Positions 44,002 through 55,560 of a stretch of 64,000 bases of DNA are shown one piece after another (position 1 is the first letter of the stretch; every line of letters begins with the position of its first letter). The stretch is taken from assembly GCF_011745365.1 (NCBI RefSeq), contig NW_024468918.1, positions 1 through 64,000 on the forward strand, given 5' to 3'. The stretch is from Cryphonectria parasitica EP155 (taxonomy: Eukaryota > Ascomycota > Sordariomycetes > Diaporthales > Cryphonectriaceae). Below the pieces are notes generated by a model. It saw only the letters and a list, made by a program, of their open reading frames with translations, was not told where the DNA came from and searched no databases. Position numbers and translations under genes: made by a program.

Positions 44002-46470
44002 GATTGTCCCCCCTTATCAGGCCTTGTCCTCAAGGCCTTTGAGGCTTCCGAGCTTTCGTTGCTTCCAGGCTTCCGTTGCTCCCAAGCTTCCGTTGCTCCC
44101 AAGCTTCCGTTGCTTCCAGGCTTTCGCTGCTTCCTAGCTGCTCCTACGCCTTCTCAATGCTTCAGGCTCTTAAGATCTCTCAGTGCTTCAGGCTTCTCAA
44201 AGCTTCTCAAGATCCCTCAGTGCCTCAGGTTTCTCAAAGCCTCTCAAGATCTCTCAGTGCCTCAGGCCTCTCAAGGCCTCTCAAGATCTCTCAGTGCCTC
44301 AGGTTCCTCAAGGCCTCTCAAGATCTCTCAGTGCTTCAGGCTTCTCAAGGCCTCTCAAGGTCTCTCAGTGCCTCAGGCCTCTCAAGGCTTCTCAAGATCT
44401 CTCAGTGCCTCAGGTTTCTCAAAGCCTCTCAAGATCTCTCAGTGCCTCAGGCTTCTCAAGGCCTCTCAAGGTCTCTCAGTGCCTCAGGCCTCTCAAGGCT
44501 TCTCAAGATCTCTCAGTGCCTCAGGTTCCTCAAGGCCTCTCAGTGCCTCAGGCCTCTCCACCATCTCCCTCCTTCTCTTCTGGCTTCGTCCCCGAAGCCT
44601 GTGAAAAAAAAAAATCTCTTTTTAATCACATTCCAGACGTAAGTCTTCCGAGTGCAATACCCGCGCCATATACGCTGCTCAGTCGCTGCTCCCTCAACGC
44701 TTTATCCAGGCACTCTTCAGAACTTAAAGCTGTTTGATGTAGGTTGCAAGCCTTCCACCAGGGACTTGGTTTGCAGCCAAGGAGCCCAGCATCCAGAACA
44801 GCATCTCTGCAGCTATAACGGATAATTATAGCTTTCCGTCTTGAGAGTTGCTCTCTAGCAACTCTGAAGCTGTTGCCACGCTTCGCTCCACCGCTAAGCG
44901 CAGAAGGATAATTGGTTTGCAATCTAATACCCAAGCAACTTCAGTTGCTAAGCGGATACTCCGCTTCAGCTCTGCGCTCTCGCTCAAATAGCGAAGAGCA
45001 CACTCTCAAAAACAGAAGATACTCAGATCTACTGCTTGCTCACTCTGCTCTCTCGCTCGAATAGCGAAGAATACACTCTCAAAAACAGAAGATATTCAGA
45101 TCTACTGCTTGCTCACTCTGCTCTCTCGCTCGAATAGCGAAGAACACACTCTCGAAAACAGAAGATACTCAGATCTACTGCTTGCTCACTCTGCTCTCTC
45201 GCTCGAATAGCGAAGAACACACTCTCGAAAACAGAAGATACTCAGATCTACTGCTTGCTTACTCTGCTCTCTCGCTCGAATAGCGAAGAATACACTCTCG
45301 AAAACAGAAGATACTTAGATCTACTGCTTGCTTACTCTGCTCTCTCGCTCGAATAGCGAAGAATATACTCTTGAAAACAGAAGATACTCAGATCTACTGC
45401 TTGCTCACTCTGCTCTCTCGCTCGAATAGCGAAGAACATACTCTCAAAAACAGAAGATACTCAGATCTACTGCTTGCTCACTCTGCTCTCTCGCTCGAAT
45501 AGCGAAGAACACACTTTGTTCTAGCTTAGCAACTCGAATGCTCTGAATCTCTTCTAAATGCTTCTCGCACGCTGCTTGCATACTGCTTGCTCGCTATTTG
45601 CTCTAGCTTAGCAACTCAAATGCTCTAAATCTCTTCTGAACGCTTCTCGTACGCTGCTTGCATACTGCTTGCTCGCTATTTGCTCTAGCTTAGCAACTCG
45701 AATGCTCTGAATCTCTTCTGAACGCTTCTCGCACGCTGCTTGCATACTGCTTGCTCGCTATTTGCTCTAGCTTAGCAACTCGAATGCTCTGAATCTCTTC
45801 TAAACGCTTCTCGCACGCTGCTTGCATACTGCTTGCTCGCTATTTGCTCTAGCTTAGCAACTCGAATGCTCTGAATCTCTTCTGAACGCTTCTCGCACGC
45901 TGCTTGTATACTGCTTGCTCGCTGTTTGCTCTAGCTTAGCAACTCGAATGCTCTGAATCTCTTCTGAACGCTTCTTGCATGCTGCTTGCATACTGCTTGC
46001 TCGCTGTTTGCTCTAGCTTAGCAACTCGAATGCTCTGAATCTCTTCTGAACGCTTCTCGCACGCTGCTTGCATACTGCTTGCTCAACACTGCTTGCTCGC
46101 TGTATGCTCTAGCTTAGCGACTCGAATGCTCTGAATCTCTTCTGAACGCTTCTCGCACGCTGCTTGCATACTGCTTGCTCGGCACTGCTTGCTCGCTGTA
46201 TTCAAGGCTCGAAAGCTCGAAAATCGAAGGCTCGAAGGTCAAAGGCTCGAAGGTCAAAGGCTCGAAGGTCAAAGGCTCGAAGGTTAAAGGCTCGAAGGTC
46301 AAAGGCTCGAAGGTTAAAGGCTCGAAGGTCAAAGGCTCGAAGGTTCGAAAAGAATAGTAGTCTGATCGTTTGCTCTGCTCCTGCTCAGTATTAGCGCTGC
46401 TCCTAGGGAAGAAAAAAAAAGATAGAAAGCCTCGCCGGATTGCCTCCTTTAAAAGGGCCAGGCCTCAAAC

Positions 46471-46683
46471 TGTCAGGTGGAAAGGTTGCAAAGGCAATGT
46501 GGCGAGGTCTTTCTCTCTTTCAGGAGCATACAACCAGAATAACATTGAGGCCTAAGGAGCTAAGTTCTGCTCAGCAGTGCTAACGTGGCTAGAAAGCCGC
46601 TTTATAGCCGCATATTGCTTAGTCATCCGTAATCCAGCTGGCTTAGCTGGCCCTAAGCCTTGCTGGCACAATCGGCCCTGACA
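46471..46683 (-). repeat. Minisatellite element copy 3, second LTR
   Basis: 213-bp LTR ending CGGCCCTGACA, followed by the target duplication GCTTC. Confidence 0.88.
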
Positions 46684-49449
46684 GCTTCTTTGCTTCATCT
46701 GCATTTATCTGAGCTTGAACAGGCTCAATACTTACAGCATTGATGCTGAAAAGCTTTAGTAGGTATAGTTCAGCTTAAGCTGGAGTGAGATATAACTTCC
46801 TTACTTGAATCTCATCAGCATTGCTGAGAATCTCAATATTGTTAGTTCTATACTGATTATTGCATTTGGAAATAGAATTAGTTTCTTTCTACAGTATTTT
46901 ATTCTTAGCTATCTCAGAATCTCCATGCTATTTCTCGTTCTCTTGGATCAGGCTAATATATTGAGAGATTTAAGAATTCTTAATACTCTTTAGCTGCTAA
47001 TCCTCACAGAGACTGAGGATCAGATAGATTATATTGCTTTTGGAATTATCTTGAGCGGATATAATCTGGCTATATAATACTGGTTTTGATCTAGAGTTCA
47101 GAAACTTCAAGCAATTGCTAAGATGCTATTCTAGCTTTGCTAATGCTAAAGCATAGCAAATGCTATAGTTCATAATAGTACGAAATTCTATGCACTTATA
47201 AGCTTTATAGGATTTCGATCTATAGCTGTAGCACCTATGCAGAGTTCCATTCTTCTTCAGGATTTCATTAATCTCTGCTTGCTATGCTTCAGAATACTAC
47301 TTACTCTCGTTTTCCAAACTTATATAAGTAATATCTATCTGCAAGGAATTTGCATTTCTCTAGGAAGGATTTTTTGTAGAAATAGTTTGGGAATGCTTGA
47401 TTAGTTATAAGATCTCTTGTAAAGCTTTAGTTTGGTTATACAAGATATTCTATATCTGTTTGAAAGCATTAGTCTGCAGCTTTAAGGATTTTGCTATTGT
47501 AATTTAATTAATGCGGAATTGCTTTATTATTGAAGTTAACTGGTTATATTCTTAGTTGCTCTTTTAAGCAGATTCAGCTTTTAAGATCTGCTTAGTTAGT
47601 TCAGGCTGAGCTTGCTAATTATGAGTTAACTATTAAGGCAGTTGATAGTACAATAGCTCTATTACTTGTTTTAATGAATTCATTAGTTGATTAGAAGCAC
47701 TATGCATTGAATGTAGAATAGAAATGAGCTGTATCTGGTTAAGAATCAGCTGAGATAGAAGTATAGAAGGATCTTGGAATTAAGCTTGTTAATAAAGTTG
47801 AAGATTAGTAGCACTAGAAGCAAGTTAGTCTTGAATCTCTTTCTGGAGTGCTTTACAATAAACCTTCAACAGCTTTTCCATAAGATAAGGCTACTTCTTG
47901 TTGCTAATGCTTTCAGCAGTAATATTATAATTAGCTTGAAAGCGCTTGATTCAGATTAAAAAGAGCTTTATCTATGCTTCTGCTACAGATTAACTGTTTC
48001 TAATCTTAAGATGAGTAAGAGCATTGTTATAGTTTACAATGAATGATCAGAAGCTAGCAGCATTGGTAATGAAATAGTTATTAATAATATTTAAGCGCTT
48101 CTGCTTGAAGATATACGCCTAGAGATGATTCCAAGAGCAATAAGCAATTAATAGTTGCTTCTTCTATTCATCCTAAGTTTTGATGCTTGTAGTAAATCTC
48201 TTTACTTCTCCAGCAATGATTGTATTTGCATAGAAGCCTTTTATAAAGTTAAATACTTGAGTATTATCAATTCCTTTAATCTAATGCTATCAGTTGAATT
48301 GCTTCAGCTACAAGAAGACTTCTATACAAGCAAACAACATTAATCTACTATTAGCAAGCTTACTGTAAAAAGGAAATCTGAAGTTCTAACTATAGTGATT
48401 GTTAGCTAGATAGTTAGCTGAACTGGATATCTGATTGAAAGAGCTCTTAGATGTGAAGGCTATCTTCCCTCTTGATTATTGCTTCCTCCGATATTTCTTT
48501 GCTTTCCTGGTTCGAGATCCTTGAGTTGAGAGTGCTATAGCTGGAATGCTTTCTGTATTCTGCAGAAGACAATACTGTAAAGATCGAGAGAATTCAAATG
48601 CTTAAAAGAGATTTAGTCTGTAAGTAAAGCATACATAAAGTTTATCTTGTAATAAATAATAAGAGATTGAATTAGCTATTCTATGCTGCATTAGGATTTC
48701 CTTTATTAATAGTTCTGCTAATCAATAGAAGCATTTTTGATTAGATGTAAAGCATTAATTAAAGTTCGATATTAGATGATATTATTATAATTCTCAATCT
48801 CTATTCCTTATATATACTAATAGTTTCTCATCTTCACCTTTCTATATTCTTCGCTTTTAGGATAATGTAATCAGCAAGCTTTTAATTCAAAGAATCAATG
48901 TAGCTAGATGTATTTAGATAGAGCATGCTGATCAGATTATTGCAAGGAATACAGATCTTATTAATTATGCTACTTTTCTCTGCAGAGTACTATTCATCAA
49001 AAGCATCCTACTCTATAATTTAATCATGAACTCATATTCAACATGATTAAACTTTCTGCTATAGCTTGTACAGATCTGAGCTATATCAGCTTCTGTATAG
49101 GATTGTTAATTAATGTGAGAAATGTTGGAAAAAGGAATTTGTTTCTTCGTAATATTGACTTGCAGGCTTAATGCATTATTTATCAGCCTATGATTAGAAC
49201 TTATACTACTCCTCCTCTATCCATCCATCTCCTCTTCACAAGAGGTTTCAGGCATGATTCAGAGTTCAGATATGATATACAGCTTGTCATATAAGCATGA
49301 TAGATAAAGGAAATAAAAGAGCTTAATAGGGAAAAAGAGTACATCTGTTCATAGAGTAAACTTGCTGCTCTTACTAATTCTTACAAACTATAATGCAAAT
49401 AGCCCTGAGCTACTAGCCTGAACAGCTAAGTCTATACTTACTGCATCAT

Positions 49450-49768
49450 TGAACCAGAACTAGGGCGCCATCGCCCTCGAAAGAAAAAGGAACAAACAGC
49501 TGCCAAAGCAATGAGCAAGAGCTCGTGCAACCCAAGCATGCCTGTGCAGATGAGAACAGCAAACTAAGGCCATACGGGCACAAGAACAGAGTGAAAAACC
49601 TGTCTTAGACCTGTCCAAAGGGTTCAAAATTGAAAGGAAGAGAAAGGATGCTTCATTGTTGCTTATAGCTAAAGAATTTGAAAAGTGGGTGGTATCCTTT
49701 ATATGTATGAGGACCCTTGACCCACTGTACTCCATGTCTCACGGACTACCACCCTGGCCACCACAACA
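49450..49768 (-). repeat. Gypsy-1 copy A 5' LTR (reverse orientation)
   Basis: 319 bp, reverse complement of the copy B LTR, less mutated towards its outer (right) end. It is followed by the target duplication CTAT (49769-49772). Confidence 0.92.
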
Positions 49769-52614
49769 CTATCCTTCGTATTATTCCTTATTTACTATGA
49801 ATGAACAGTAAGGCAGAAAAGGCTAGCTGAGATATAGTTGAAAAAGCATAAATAGCTTACAATGCAGCTAATCTTCCTTTACAGCTGTGGCTGTTTACGA
49901 TGAAAGCAGCCTACTGTATAATCAACTTTCTTCTATGCACAGCAAATGAGAACAACAAAGCATCTATTCAGTTGTTAGGAGAATGCTTAAATCTTGATAA
50001 GGAGGCGATTCCTGATGCTAGCTTCTTCAGAGTTATGAGCAGTGAAGTCTGAATTCATATGAAGAAGGCATATTGCTAGTTGAGCAACAAATACGCCAAA
50101 ACAAGCATTAAGACTAAGCTTCTCTCCTGAGATATATCTTTAGAAAAGATTGTATAAGTATATAATGCTAAAGCTAACAAGATTTATTGAGCAGTAGCTA
50201 TCAAGATACGAGAATGTAAAGATCCTTTTCTGAATAATCTAGAGATAGCGGAGATCAAGCATATAGCTGAATTCAGCAATACTTTCATCAAGAACAAGTT
50301 TACGAAAATCATAATAATTCTCAAGAAAGCTAATACCCTATCTACTCTTTAAGAGCTTATTATCCAACTAGATATATCTATTGAGAACTAAGAGATCTTA
50401 GACTCTCAAGATTATATTCCTGATGCAAGTTTAAATAAGATTCCAATCAAGATTCCAGAAGCTTTCTAATTGCTAAGCTTAGATTGTATCTCTGAGCTAG
50501 AAATATATATAAAGATGCAGGGCAGGGAAGGGTCTGAGGAAAGCTAGGAGAATAATCCTCAGTATGGCCTTATAAACAAGATAAAAGCTTAGAAAGAGCT
50601 TCTTGGAAATATAATGATAGAGAAATGAAATATAATAAGCTAAGAGGAGGAATCGGTGAAAGAATTATCTAGGATCTTCCTATCCATTGAAAGCCTTTCT
50701 TATGATAATATCTTCCAAAGCGTACAAGATGAAGATATTCTGGTTGAGGAGAAGCTTATATCAAGATTCTGTTAATCTCATTCAAATACTCCTCAGATCT
50801 CTATGAGGGAACAGCTAAAACGAGCAGCTAAAAGCAAGAACTGCATAAGCTTTCCAGACTTCTTGAAGAGCCTGAATGCTCTCGCTATCAATGCTACTGT
50901 TTCTTACAATAGTTATAAACTAATCCTCGAATCCATCAGCTTATTAGCACTCAAGATTCAGCACCTCGTTAATACCAAAACCTTTGATATACTTAAGAAC
51001 TACAAATAAGCAATATAATCATCTAACTTTAATAAAGCTTGAAAGCTTGCATATAATAAGAGCATTGCCAAACTTGAGGAGAATTATATTTACAATTAGT
51101 CAAACTCTAACTCAGATGCAAACATCCTTTCTGCTAAGTAAGTGTTCGATCTCAAGAATAACTCTGAGAACCTCTTGGGAGATAAGAAGATTCCTTGTAC
51201 AAAGCCTGTTATATGTAGCAATTATGAGATGAAGAGCTGAGCTATGAAGGATATATATTCAGCTATTGCATCTTCAATGAGCATTAAACTCTTTATAGCT
51301 TTTATTGCTATCAAAAGCTTAGCTTGAAAGAAGTTTGACTTCGTTGTTGCCTTCCTGAACTCTCTTATCTCTGAGAGCAATAGGATCTTTGTTAAACCTT
51401 CTTCTAGCTATGAATGCTGTAATAGCAAGATCTGGCTTATGGTTAAGGGAATGTACAGCATGCAACGATCCCTCCTATAGTGATTTGAGACTATTACACC
51501 TTTTCTCAAAGACCTTAGCTTCGAGCTTTTCAATAATAAGCTGTATATCTTCAGAAACGAGAAGACTGAAGTTCTTTTGATTCTCTACATTGATAACATG
51601 CTGATAGCTAGCTCTATATCCTCAGATATTAATAAGATTGCTGCTGCTATTAGCAAGCGATTTAATCTTAAGCATTTGGAAGATTCAGAAAAGTTTCTGA
51701 GCTTTAATATTAAGAGGAATAAAGAGAATGCAACTATCTTTATCTTGCAGAAGGAATATACCAAAAAGATTGTAAAGCTGTACAGCTTCAAATCCACCAA
51801 ACTAGCAAAAACTCCTTAGCTTGCTAGCTTTAAACTTCCTAAGAACTGGGAGCTTATGAATGAGGAAATGAAGATATATCAGAAGAAAACTGATGCTCTC
51901 AACTAGCTATTAATAAGTATAAAGCCTAACATCATATATACAGTTAATAAGATAGCGAAGAGCAATGTAAGCCTCTCAGCTATGCATCTATGCTTTCAGA
52001 AGCATCTCTTCAGATATCTTGAATGCTTTCCAGATCTAAGCATTATTATCAACAGCAAGATGCTAGTAAATAACATTATCAAAGTATATGCAGATGCTTC
52101 CTTTGGTAACAACCTCTTAATGCGTTGATCAACAGCAGGATATATCGTTTTCGTAGCTGGTATATTAGTACTGTGGAAATCGAAGGTACAGAACCTCATC
52201 ACTCTATCCACCACAGAGGCTGAGTTCGTAAACCTCACTCCAGCTAGCCAGGCCTTGCTTTGAATCTAGTTGTTCCTCAAGAAGTTTGGTATACACCCTG
52301 AGAAGCCACTGTTATTGTTTACGGATAGCCTGAATGCCAAATACAACGTCTTAAACAGGAATAATGCTGCTAGAACTCGTTACATCGATATCTGGTACAA
52401 ATGGGTTGTTGAGAAGACAAAGGAGAGCTACTTCAGCATTCAGCACGTAGGCACAGAGGAAATGGCTGCTGATAGCCTGATGAAGCTATTGGAAGCCATC
52501 AAATACAGCCAATTCGTCCAGGCCTTAGGCCTCAAACGGTGCTCTGTCTATTGGGATACAACGAATGGATTTGAAATGGGATCTGGTATACGAGATAGAG
52601 CGAGGAGGATCTAG
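49769..52614 (+). pseudogene. Copia integrase C-terminus, reverse transcriptase and RNase H, RIP-broken
   Basis: Resumes the Copia integrase (LPLQLWLFTMKAAYCIINF near 49870). A long linker is partly open (50803-51009). The RT follows with AKWVFDLK near 51130 and the catalytic box YIDNMLIAS (51583-51609; Copia consensus YVDDML). RNase H is nearly continuous from about 52070: VYADASFGNN, then STTEAEFVNL and an open 114-codon end (52270-52614) with TDSLNAKY and ADSLMKLL. Mutation density falls towards 52614. The stop TAG lies 61 bp before the 3' LTR. Confidence 0.85.
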
Positions 52615-52666
52615 AGGATGGAAAACACCATGAGGAGGATCGCCAGCGAGGCTCGCGAGGTTGGCT

Positions 52667-52673
52667 GAGGGGG
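52667..52673 (+). promoter_or_regulatory. Candidate Copia polypurine tract
   Basis: GAGGGGG lies two bases upstream of the 3' LTR. Confidence 0.45.
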
Positions 52674-52675
52674 TG

Positions 52676-52809
52676 TGTGCGAGGCCAGGTGAGTCACTGG
52701 CCCCACTATCGCCAGCCTACCTCTATAGCCTCAGATAGCCAGCTGTTTTTCCTTTCTTTTCCTTCCTTTTCCTTCCCTAAGCGCAGTCCAATACAGTTCA
52801 TTTCCCATA
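52676..52809 (+). repeat. Copia 3' LTR (134 bp)
   Basis: Appears identical to 1019-1152, and is followed by TTTCT at 52810-52814. Confidence 0.9.
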
Positions 52810-53488
52810 TTTCTGCATGCTGGGGTTCTCGTAGTTAGTCAAGGGAAGAGATCAGTTTTTCAAGACAACAGTTCATTTGAACATGACACCAGTCTATCCT
52901 GCAGATATGATGACTGTGATGTGTGTCAGCATACTTGGTTGTCGTCAAAGCTTAGAAAGATGGAGTTTTGATGCGCATTTGGAGATACTTTGGGCACTTT
53001 CCGTCTCTCCAGTTAGCTGGCAAAGGAGTGGCAATAATCATGGAGGCTCTTGATGAATGCTCGCCATGATTATGTGATGGGACTGATGTGTGGCCCTTAG
53101 GTAAGTACTCATCTTGTCTCTAGTTGCAATTGCAAAACTCCAGCAGCAGGTGAAATGTGTATAACTATCCACTGGAAGGCTACACAGCATGAAGAAGACA
53201 ACCTCCTCCTACCTGACAACATAACGAGACAGCGCTCACAATTCACCACTATATTGTAAAATGATTATCCATGTATTAACAGGTTATCATTTGCTTCACC
53301 TTGCGACTCCTTCTGCTGACATCTCATGGTTCCGAACATCCAGACAATCGACTCCAAGGCATGGTAAACCTCCACAGATTAGTCGACAATGGCAGTGTCC
53401 TTCTACCAGACAGAGTACTGGTAGATAATTTTCCTTTTATTCTCTCTTCTTCCTTCTCCTCTCATTCCAATTCCACCAATCTGATCAA
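52810..53488. other. Host intergenic stretch
   Basis: No gene or repeat is recognised between the island and the 3' end of the glycosyltransferase gene. It presumably holds that gene's 3' UTR. Confidence 0.5.
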
Positions 53489-55560
53489 TCACATTGTCGA
53501 GTCCCTCGTAAGCGACTCCAACATCTTGATGGCATCCGGGCCCAGGGCCGTGTCCTTCCCCCTGATCTCCTCCAAAAACTTCTTATCCTCCTCGCTCAGC
53601 TGCAGCGCACCAATATCCTCCGGCGTCAACCTCGTAGCTGCGCCTCTGATCTGCGCCAGGTAGTCCTGGTCCTCATCACTGAGCTCGGGCGTCTCACCAA
53701 GATCCACATTCTCATGCACCACAAAGTTCAGCGGCCCACCGCCGTCCCGCCAGGCGGGCGCAGGACCCGGTAAGGGAGGGGAAGTGCGACTCTCCTCCTG
53801 GATGTTCTCCAGGACGTAGTCGAGGTCGGGCTTGGTTCTCTCAAAGTCAGGCTCGGCATCGACAGTTTTCTTGCGGGCGAAGTAGCGGTCCAGGTCGGTC
53901 GGTTCAAAGTCGGCAAAGTTGGCGCCCAAGGGGTCGCGGTCGAGGAGCCATTTGTAGCGGTGGGGGTTGTTCTGCAGGTAAGGTGGGAGGTCTGGGTTGA
54001 CCTCGATACGTGCGAGGTGTGTGCGGTCGTAGCTGTGCAGTGAGTTGAGTGGAGTGAACTCTTGTTGTTAGAAGTGGTCATATTTTGAAGGAGGGGCAAG
54101 GGGGTCAGGAGAAGTTTCTCCTAGCAAGAAAGATAAAAAGAAGAAGATAAAGAAACAAGGAAAAGTGATGGACTTTGGAGCAGAAATTAAAAACAGAAGA
54201 CAACTCACAGGTCAATCCCCTTCATGACTTTGGATACCACCCGCCCAGCAGCTTTCCAGCGAGGCCCATCATGCCAGATGACACCCCCCTCGCCCAACTT
54301 CACCAGCGTCTCTGAGATGGTCGGATAGCACAGGTGACAGGTCCACCCACCATCACCAAACACATACTCATCCAGGCTGCGCTGTTTCCGCAAATCATCA
54401 GGAAGAATCGTGTCTGCGCCTTGATAAACGGTCGCCTGTGGGTGCGGCCACCACTCGTTCCCCTTTTCGCTCTTCTTGTTCTTCTTTTTCCTGTGGCCGT
54501 TGGACTGAAGAGCAGGATCAGGGTGCTCCGGCAGCGGCGGCAGTGCCTCTTCCGGGTCCACCAGCAGAGGATCAGGCTTGGCGCCCAGCCCGTCGATCTT
54601 CATCCACTGGTAACTATACCAGTATCTCCTGGTGCGGACCGTCGTGCGCTCGGGGATGTCGCAGTTGCGCAGGACCCGCGTGGTGACGGGGCGCAGGACC
54701 TCCTCGACGTCCGAGATGAGCAGGACGTCGCCCAGCTGGACCTTTTGCGCGCCTGTCAGTAAGGGGATCACGCGCGTGAAGATGGCGTTGCGCGTGGTGG
54801 CGGCGTGGTCGAGGCCGTGCTTGAAGTCGTAGGCGTGCTGGGATAAGGTGTGGCGGATGATCTTGGCGTGGTACGACGAGAGACGGCTGGTCCAGATGCG
54901 GTCGAGGAGGGTTGGGGGGTCGATGGAGGGTGGTGGTGCCGAGGGATCCGAAGAGCCAGAGTCTTCTGCCTTTGCAGGAGAAGGTGTCTCGAGGATGATG
55001 AAGTAGTCAATGTGTTGGTACATGGATGCGAGTCGGAACTCGAGGAGGTCTGCAGAGGTCTCTGATGTCACCACCAGCAGATCGTATATCCTCCTCTGTC
55101 GAGGGGGCCGTGGTGGTGCACGATGAGGAGACGTCGACGACGACGACGACAACGACGACGATGAACCCTCCGCTGCGGCAGAAGCATTATAAGGGGTGAG
55201 GTGAAAGTGGAGGCAGAACTTCTCTGCCTCGTCGAGGTTGAGCACCACCGGATCGGATGATGCTGTTAATCCTGTTGCTCCCGTGCCTGCTGCTGAGGAA
55301 GAGGAGGGACGAGAATCAACAGCAAGGGCCCCATTGAGTCCTTCCACCGTCGGATCGATGACAATAACGGCGCCTCCTTCTCCTGCTGCGCCATGCTGTT
55401 GGAAAGTGTGCGGTCCAATGATCCAGAAGAAGACGAGGGTCAAGGCTGCTATGATAGCTTTCGCCCTGGGACTGTGGGCTACTAATCCAACAGGCACCTT
55501 GAAGGGGATTTTGCCTGTCAAGGCCCGCAGCCGCTTGGAGGACGCCTTTACCAGCGACAT
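53489..55560 (-). CDS. GT17-family glycosyltransferase (beta-1,4-N-acetylglucosaminyltransferase-like), 631 aa
   Basis: Exons are 55560-54209 and 54032-53489, with a 176-bp intron (GTGAGT..CACAG). Splicing continues the conserved frame as GIDL-YDRTHLARIEVNPDLPPYL. The start is Met at 55558-55560. Residues about 30-50 form one membrane helix (AIIAALTLVFFWIIGP), so it is a type II membrane protein, probably of the Golgi. The family region runs from about residue 155 (IYDLLVVTSETSADLLEFRL, FIILETP, GDVLLISDVEEVLRP) to YRKWLLDRD-like RYKWLLDRD near residue 480. A Ser-rich stretch and a Lys-rich insert (KKKNKKSEKG) are low complexity. GT17 enzymes add bisecting-type GlcNAc; the exact substrate here is unknown. 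It is transcribed towards the repeat island and diverges from the transporter gene. Confidence 0.85.

Larger units (their letters stand above)
43789..46683 (-). mobile_element. Minisatellite-filled non-autonomous LTR element, copy 3 (inverted)
   Basis: LTRs 43789-44001 and 46471-46683 are flanked by GCTTC (43784-43788 and 46684-46688). Left to right: a 37-bp repeat block (44160-44560), the hairpin core (44610-44985), about seven 73-bp units (44990-45515), about eight 82/97-bp units (45515-46200), an expanded 15-bp block (46205-46345), leader, LTR. It shows slightly more transitions than copies 1 and 2 (left LTR starts TGTTAGG), but far fewer than the surrounding Gypsy-1 copy A gag. Confidence 0.9.
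42722..49272 (-). pseudogene. gag: Gypsy-1 copy A gag, RIP-broken and split
   Basis: Collinear with copy B 17321-13671. The protease DTG motif reads NTDAE near 43090 (42942-43151), so Gly and Asp codons have changed by transitions. It is interrupted at 43788/46684 by minisatellite copy 3 (TSD GCTTC) and resumes with a broken frame to the start near 49272. Confidence 0.85.
3363..49768 (-). mobile_element. Gypsy-1 copy A, full-length, inverted, RIP-degraded
   Basis: LTRs of 319 bp (3363-3681 and 49450-49768) face inward in reverse orientation relative to copy B, and the flanks share the 4-bp duplication CTAT (3359-3362 and 49769-49772). Removing the insertions 6501-9675, 11260-39273 and 43789-46683 with their 5-bp TSDs leaves about 12,307 bp, against 12,306 bp for intact copy B. 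Landmarks map almost base for base: the slippery site falls at 42725-42731 and the antisense-gene start at 6214. Every gene is inactivated by C-to-T and G-to-A changes. The element sits inside the Copia integrase gene. Confidence 0.93.
1019..52809 (+). mobile_element. Outer Ty1/Copia LTR retrotransposon, RIP-degraded and split by nested insertions
   Basis: Two apparently identical 134-bp direct repeats (1019-1152 and 52676-52809) bound this element, flanked by the 5-bp duplication TTTCT (1014-1018 and 52810-52814). The order gag, protease, integrase, RT, RNase H is that of Copia. Removing the Gypsy-1 copy A insertion (3363-49768 plus a 4-bp TSD) leaves about 5.4 kb, normal for the superfamily. 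Coding frames are broken by many stops of the TAG/TAA type that RIP creates, but the first roughly 250 bp and last roughly 450 bp are little mutated. This is the oldest insertion of the island. Confidence 0.93.

Noticed and set aside
54334..54762. Plus-strand ORF opposite the glycosyltransferase gene
   Set aside because: Shadow frame; the minus-strand gene has family motifs and consistent splicing.
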